Origin: Xestospongia bergquistia | Lineage: Eukaryota; Porifera; Demospongiae; Haplosclerida; Petrosiidae | Assembly: GCA_963965975.1 (NCBI GenBank) | Contig: OZ014420.1 | Location: forward strand, 5,544,001 to 5,608,000 | Direction of reading: 5' to 3' | Length of the DNA stretch: 64,000 bases | In this document: one piece after another, positions 60,370-64,000 of the stretch | Numbering within the stretch: position 1 is the first letter of the stretch | How the letters are laid out: each line of letters begins with the position of its first letter | Position numbers and translations under genes: made by a program | The notes under the pieces: model-generated | What the model was told of the DNA's origin: nothing | Seen by the model: the letters and a program-made list of their open reading frames with translations, nothing else | Database searches by the model: none

Positions 60370-60645
60370 GTCTAAAAGATGGCTTGTATCACAGGAAGGA
60401 AGTTGCACCCCTTTGAAAACCACAGAACATGTGATCTCATTATAATAACTGCATATTAAAGTAAACTAATAACTATTAATTTTTCTATATATCATTAATA
60501 CAATCAATTTGAGTATTAATAATAGTACTGTGCAAATAGCACAGAGAAAGGACTTGAATGTTTTTATAAATGTATCAGTCTACAATACAAACAACAACAA
60601 TAACTGTCAGTAAGTTATGATAATTTTTATATTAACCATGGTTCA
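60370..60645 (-). promoter_or_regulatory. Spacer between STRAD-B stop and NLR-8 start
   Basis: About 276 bp, the counterpart of 20652-21022 but with only two 19-bp units. There is no GAAAGT block by eye. An in-frame open stretch upstream of the NLR ATG (from GTG at 60423) has no ATG. Confidence 0.35.
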
Positions 60646-62984
60646 TTATATTAACCATGGTTCATCTAGTGTTAAAGTAGAGAAAGGAGGATCTATTGGA
60701 GTAGATATTTTAACTGGAGTTACAACAGGAGCAACATTAGTAGCTAAAGAAAGAAATAACATTATCAATCCTTCTATCTCTCAATTTAATACTGTTCAGT
60801 CTACCCATCATAAAATCCATGTAATTTACAATATAGTAATGACACCAAGGGACATTACAACATAAAAGTTATAGCTATACTAACCACTATCAGGTTGAGG
60901 AGGTGGATTTAATTGATCAGTATTGAGTGGTACTACGGGTAATAATAGTTCTTTCAATGATGGTAAACCCTGAGACTTTTTACGAGACTACAAGTATACA
61001 AAACATAAGAGTGATCCACACTATACTGAGTAAAATACCTTTAAAAATGTAAGAGATAACAGTTTAGTTGTATTAGGACGATGCTGTGGATTAGGATCAA
61101 CGCATATATCTACTACCTGTGAGATGAGAGAAAGAGAGGAAGAAGAAAGGTGTTAAAAGGAATGATATATACACTCTCAACATACTTTAAAGAATGTTTT
61201 AGAGAAGTGTTGTATAGGATCTTCATCATCCTGTCTTCTGAGGAGCATAGGAGGATGACCCCTTAATTTTAACATCATTATCTAAGTAACTTAATAATCA
61301 AATACATAACCAGATTTATCAGTACTTCAGTTAAAGGTAGACCAGCAAATGGAGCTTCTCCAGTAGCCAGTTCAAGTGCAGCAATACCAATACTTCAATA
61401 ACAATAATAATATCAATTGTGTTTTGAGTTTAATAACAGTACCTGTAAATATCAGATTTATAAGTATATCCTGCTATATCTTGAGCTAATACTTCAGGAG
61501 CTAACCAACATATGTTATCACCAGCTCCTGAAAAATGACCATGAAGAGCCTGAGAGACAGAGTGAGAGAGAGATCTCTATATTTATTTTATCTGTCCTAC
61601 TTTTCTCCTAGCTCCACCTTCCACCATGGGTACCAAACTTCTAATACCAGAGAGCTTCACCACACCACTTTCATGAATGAGAAAATGTTTAGCTCTAATA
61701 CTCCTAACAAATCATTAACACAATCAATAATATATTAAGTAGTTAGTTAGTTACCTGTGTACATAACCCAATGAATGTACATAATGTAATCCTCTAACAA
61801 TATCTCTAAGGATAATAGCAATAACATTTTCTTGGAAACCATTATTAAAATGTTTAGCTGAATGCATTAGATCAGCACAGGAACCTATGATAAACAGACA
61901 GATGGAGATTTAATAGTTGATATAACTATTACATAATGTACCATAATGCATTAGAGGTTGTATTGCCCAGAGAGAAGAACCTGATACAAAACAACAGTAA
62001 TATGAGAGGACATTAGGATGAGAGAGAAGAGATGACATTTTCATTTCGTGTTGAATCTAAAAATGAAATGAATATTGATTTAATATAGAGTCTTTAAAAT
62101 AAACTAGAACTGCCAAAAAAATTGAAACATAAATTAAAAATATGACAAAAATTAGCTGATTTTTGACATAATAAAAACAATTAAATAATGACAACCACTC
62201 AAATATAATTTATATGATTAAAATTTTAATAGCATATTTCATAACTACATTATATAAAATTAATGTCAATTATAGAATTAATAACTCCTGCTAAGAATCC
62301 TAATCTATATTAAAACAACAAATCTGATATTGAGGACTTACTTCCTCTAACTTCTCAGTGTTAAATTCTTCAAGGTCAAGTTGTCTTACTACACAAAATG
62401 ATCTACTAGGTTTGTGACGAGCTAAGTTAATAATAGCTACACCATAACATCCAATGCCTAATAAACGAGAAAGGGTGGAGTCTATAGAGGTGGGTGTGGT
62501 CTTACCAATGGACTGAAACAGGTCATAGTCTGTACTGAATACAGTGAGTCCATGATGTAGTGGTGAGGGAATGGGATATGGAGAGATTGACGATGATAGA
62601 GAAGAGGAAAAAGCAGGAGAGATGACATCACTACTACTAGAATCCTAGAAGGGACATACTCCTATCAATAATGGTGATTAAATATTAATATGTATTTTCA
62701 ATACAGGGAAATAATATTATATTAATTAGGTCAGGGGTCAGGTTAATATCTTACATTACTAGTACAGTAACTTTCTATTACATTGCTCATGCTAAACAAT
62801 TATAAGACAAGTATGTACTATATATTCAGTATGGGTCTCCATAGTAACTACTGAAATTAATTTGTAATACAGGTACCAGTAGTGTTGTTCTCGTTGTTGT
62901 ACTATCTGCTCCTGTTGCCATGGTAACAAGCCGTGGTGTGTCTACAGCAACAACTTGAGACAGCTTAGAACTGCAACATGGCAC
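60646..62984 (-). CDS. STRAD-B: STRAD-like pseudokinase, core exons
   Basis: It has the same eleven exons as STRAD-A, from 62984 to the stop at 60646-60648, with first exons at about 62877-62984 and 62644 downward and the last at 60646-60743. The same pseudokinase changes are seen (HRS for HRD, SGI for DFG, Arg for the VAIK Lys) and the same DEPWLI end. Unlike STRAD-A it continues into further upstream sequence toward the window edge, so it is the better candidate for the working gene. Whether the upstream exons listed separately belong to it is not settled, because the phase of the 62984 junction does not fit the phase-1 exons beyond it without another exon. Confidence 0.8.
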
Positions 62985-63390
62985 CTGTTACAGTAAAAGA
63001 TGGAGAGAGTCAGTAACAGTAGGTTGAAACACCGAAGCTATCCTAGTGACGATAGTCAACGCCTTACTCTTGTTACAGTAGCTTTATGTGTGTGTGTGTC
63101 TAGTGTTTATTGTCAAATATTAACGAGAAATAGAGTAAGGACTTACCATGAAGAAAGATAAGAGAGGATACTTTGGCTTGTGGGCGTGATAGATTCACAT
63201 AACCACACCCACAATCAAATTAATTTTCTTTCATAAAATTTCAGTCAATGTGTATGCAATTACAACCTAATAAAAAAATGTAACGACTGCCTGACTACAT
63301 TTATGGTTGGAAAATTGAATTTTACAAGCAAAAATATGTATTTAGTGTCACTGGTAAAAGGTATATCAGCTGCTAGGAGTTAGAGTTTAC

Positions 63391-64000
63391 CATCATGATG
63401 TTGTCCTTGAACAGGTTGTCCTCCATCTTGTTTAGTTTCTATCACTAAATAGTAGATACAATATAATAATTATGACAAGTTGCTAGTGTTTATACCTGGT
63501 GGGTGTGGTTGATTGTTAGCTCCACCTACATTAGCAACATTATCAGGATGCTTTTCAGAAGGGTCTTGGTGAGAAGGAACTAGAAAGAAAGAGAAATGGC
63601 ATATTATCATACCATTATTTGTTGTACTGCTAATTACATCATGATTACATCATGATTACATGCATATGTACATCAAATCATTAATTTATATTGTGGTGTA
63701 GTGTTATCCATACCTTGGTTTTCATGTTCAGGTGGTTTTTGATGTTCCTGTGGAGGTTGGTGTTCCTGAGGTGGTTGATGATGTTCCTGAGGAGGTTGGT
63801 GATGCTCAGGAGGTTGATGTTCCTGAGGAGGTTGATGATGTTCCTGAGGAGGTTGGTGATGCTCAGGAGGTTGGTGATGTTCCTGAGGAGGTTGATGATG
63901 TTCAGGAGGTTGGTGATGTTCCTGAGGAGGTTGATGATGTTCAGGAGGTTGGTGATGTTCCTGAGGAGGTTGGTGATGTTCCTGAGGAGGTTGATGTTCC
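63391..64000 (-). CDS. Upstream exons with HQPPQE repeat, probably N-terminal part of STRAD-B or a separate gene
   Basis: The window edge to about 63713 is one open exon of HHQPPQEH and HHQPPEH repeats on the minus strand, ending EHENQ G|GTATGG. Next comes about 63496-63580 (VPSHQDPSEKHPDNVANVGG), then about 63400-63447 (VIETKQDGGQPVQGQHHDG). All three are phase 1 with AG/GT borders. The composition (His, Gln, Pro, Glu) suggests an unstructured segment. The 5' end is outside the window. Linkage to the kinase exons is inference. Confidence 0.45.
63713..64000. repeat. Coding tandem repeat of GATGTTCCTGAGGAGGTTG units
   Basis: About fourteen variable units of roughly 18-21 bp alternate between QEH and EH forms, running off the window. 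All length steps are multiples of three, so the minus-strand frame stays open. Confidence 0.85.

Overview
The window is a piece of an AT-rich metazoan genome with short spliced introns. It best fits a demosponge such as Amphimedon queenslandica. The reasons are a tandem array of NACHT-LRR (NLR) receptors with Death-fold N-termini, tiny GT-AG introns, and PTB and STRAD orthologues of clear animal type. The species call is inference; the animal origin is not in doubt. No bacterial operon, rRNA, tRNA or CRISPR was seen.

The layout is a repeated head-to-head unit. An NLR gene on the minus strand starts about 340 bp from a polypyrimidine-tract-binding-protein (PTB/PTBP1-like) gene on the plus strand. 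The 3' end of each PTB copy then meets the 3' end of the next NLR. Left to right: NLR-1 (<1-4976, -), PTB-1 (6358-8682, +, cut after RRM3), NLR-2 (8694-12653, -), PTB-2 (14041-15512, +, broken), NLR-3 (16138-20651, -), STRAD-A pseudokinase gene (21023-23369, -), PTB-3 RRM4 fragment (23782-24042, +), NLR-4 (24955-28902, -), PTB-4 (30519-33816, +, the only copy with all four RRMs), NLR-5 mosaic pseudogene (35226-38267, -) with a small secreted-peptide gene inside it (36425-36625, -), PTB-5 (38619-44263, +) split in intron 1 by a decayed Ty3/gypsy element (38853-42644), NLR-6 fragment (44892-45766, -), NLR-7 pseudogene (46996-52086, -), PTB-6 (52914-54196, +, broken), NLR-8 (55513-60369, -, complete), STRAD-B (60646 to beyond 64000, -). 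NLR-3/STRAD-A and NLR-8/STRAD-B are copies of the same segmental duplication.

Every NLR with a 5' end begins with a 73-74 residue exon: a hydrophobic run followed directly by a 2A ribosome-skipping motif (GDIELNPG/P). This is spliced in phase 1 to interchangeable Death or CARD-like exons, then to one long NACHT-LRR exon. Skipping at 2A would give a cytosolic receptor and read-through a secretory-pathway form, as described for sea-urchin NLRs. The exon phases close exactly in NLR-2, -3, -4 and -8 (1243, 1432, 1251 and 1387 codons), which supports these models.

The shared NLR/PTB promoters carry an interferon-regulatory-factor-like GAAAGT repeat. PTB-1 and PTB-4 keep the 34-nt exon between CU-rich tracts that in vertebrates is the PTB autoregulation switch. 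Together the array looks like a co-amplified pair of immune receptor and splicing regulator, with much birth, death and recombination. A functional link between the two is inference.
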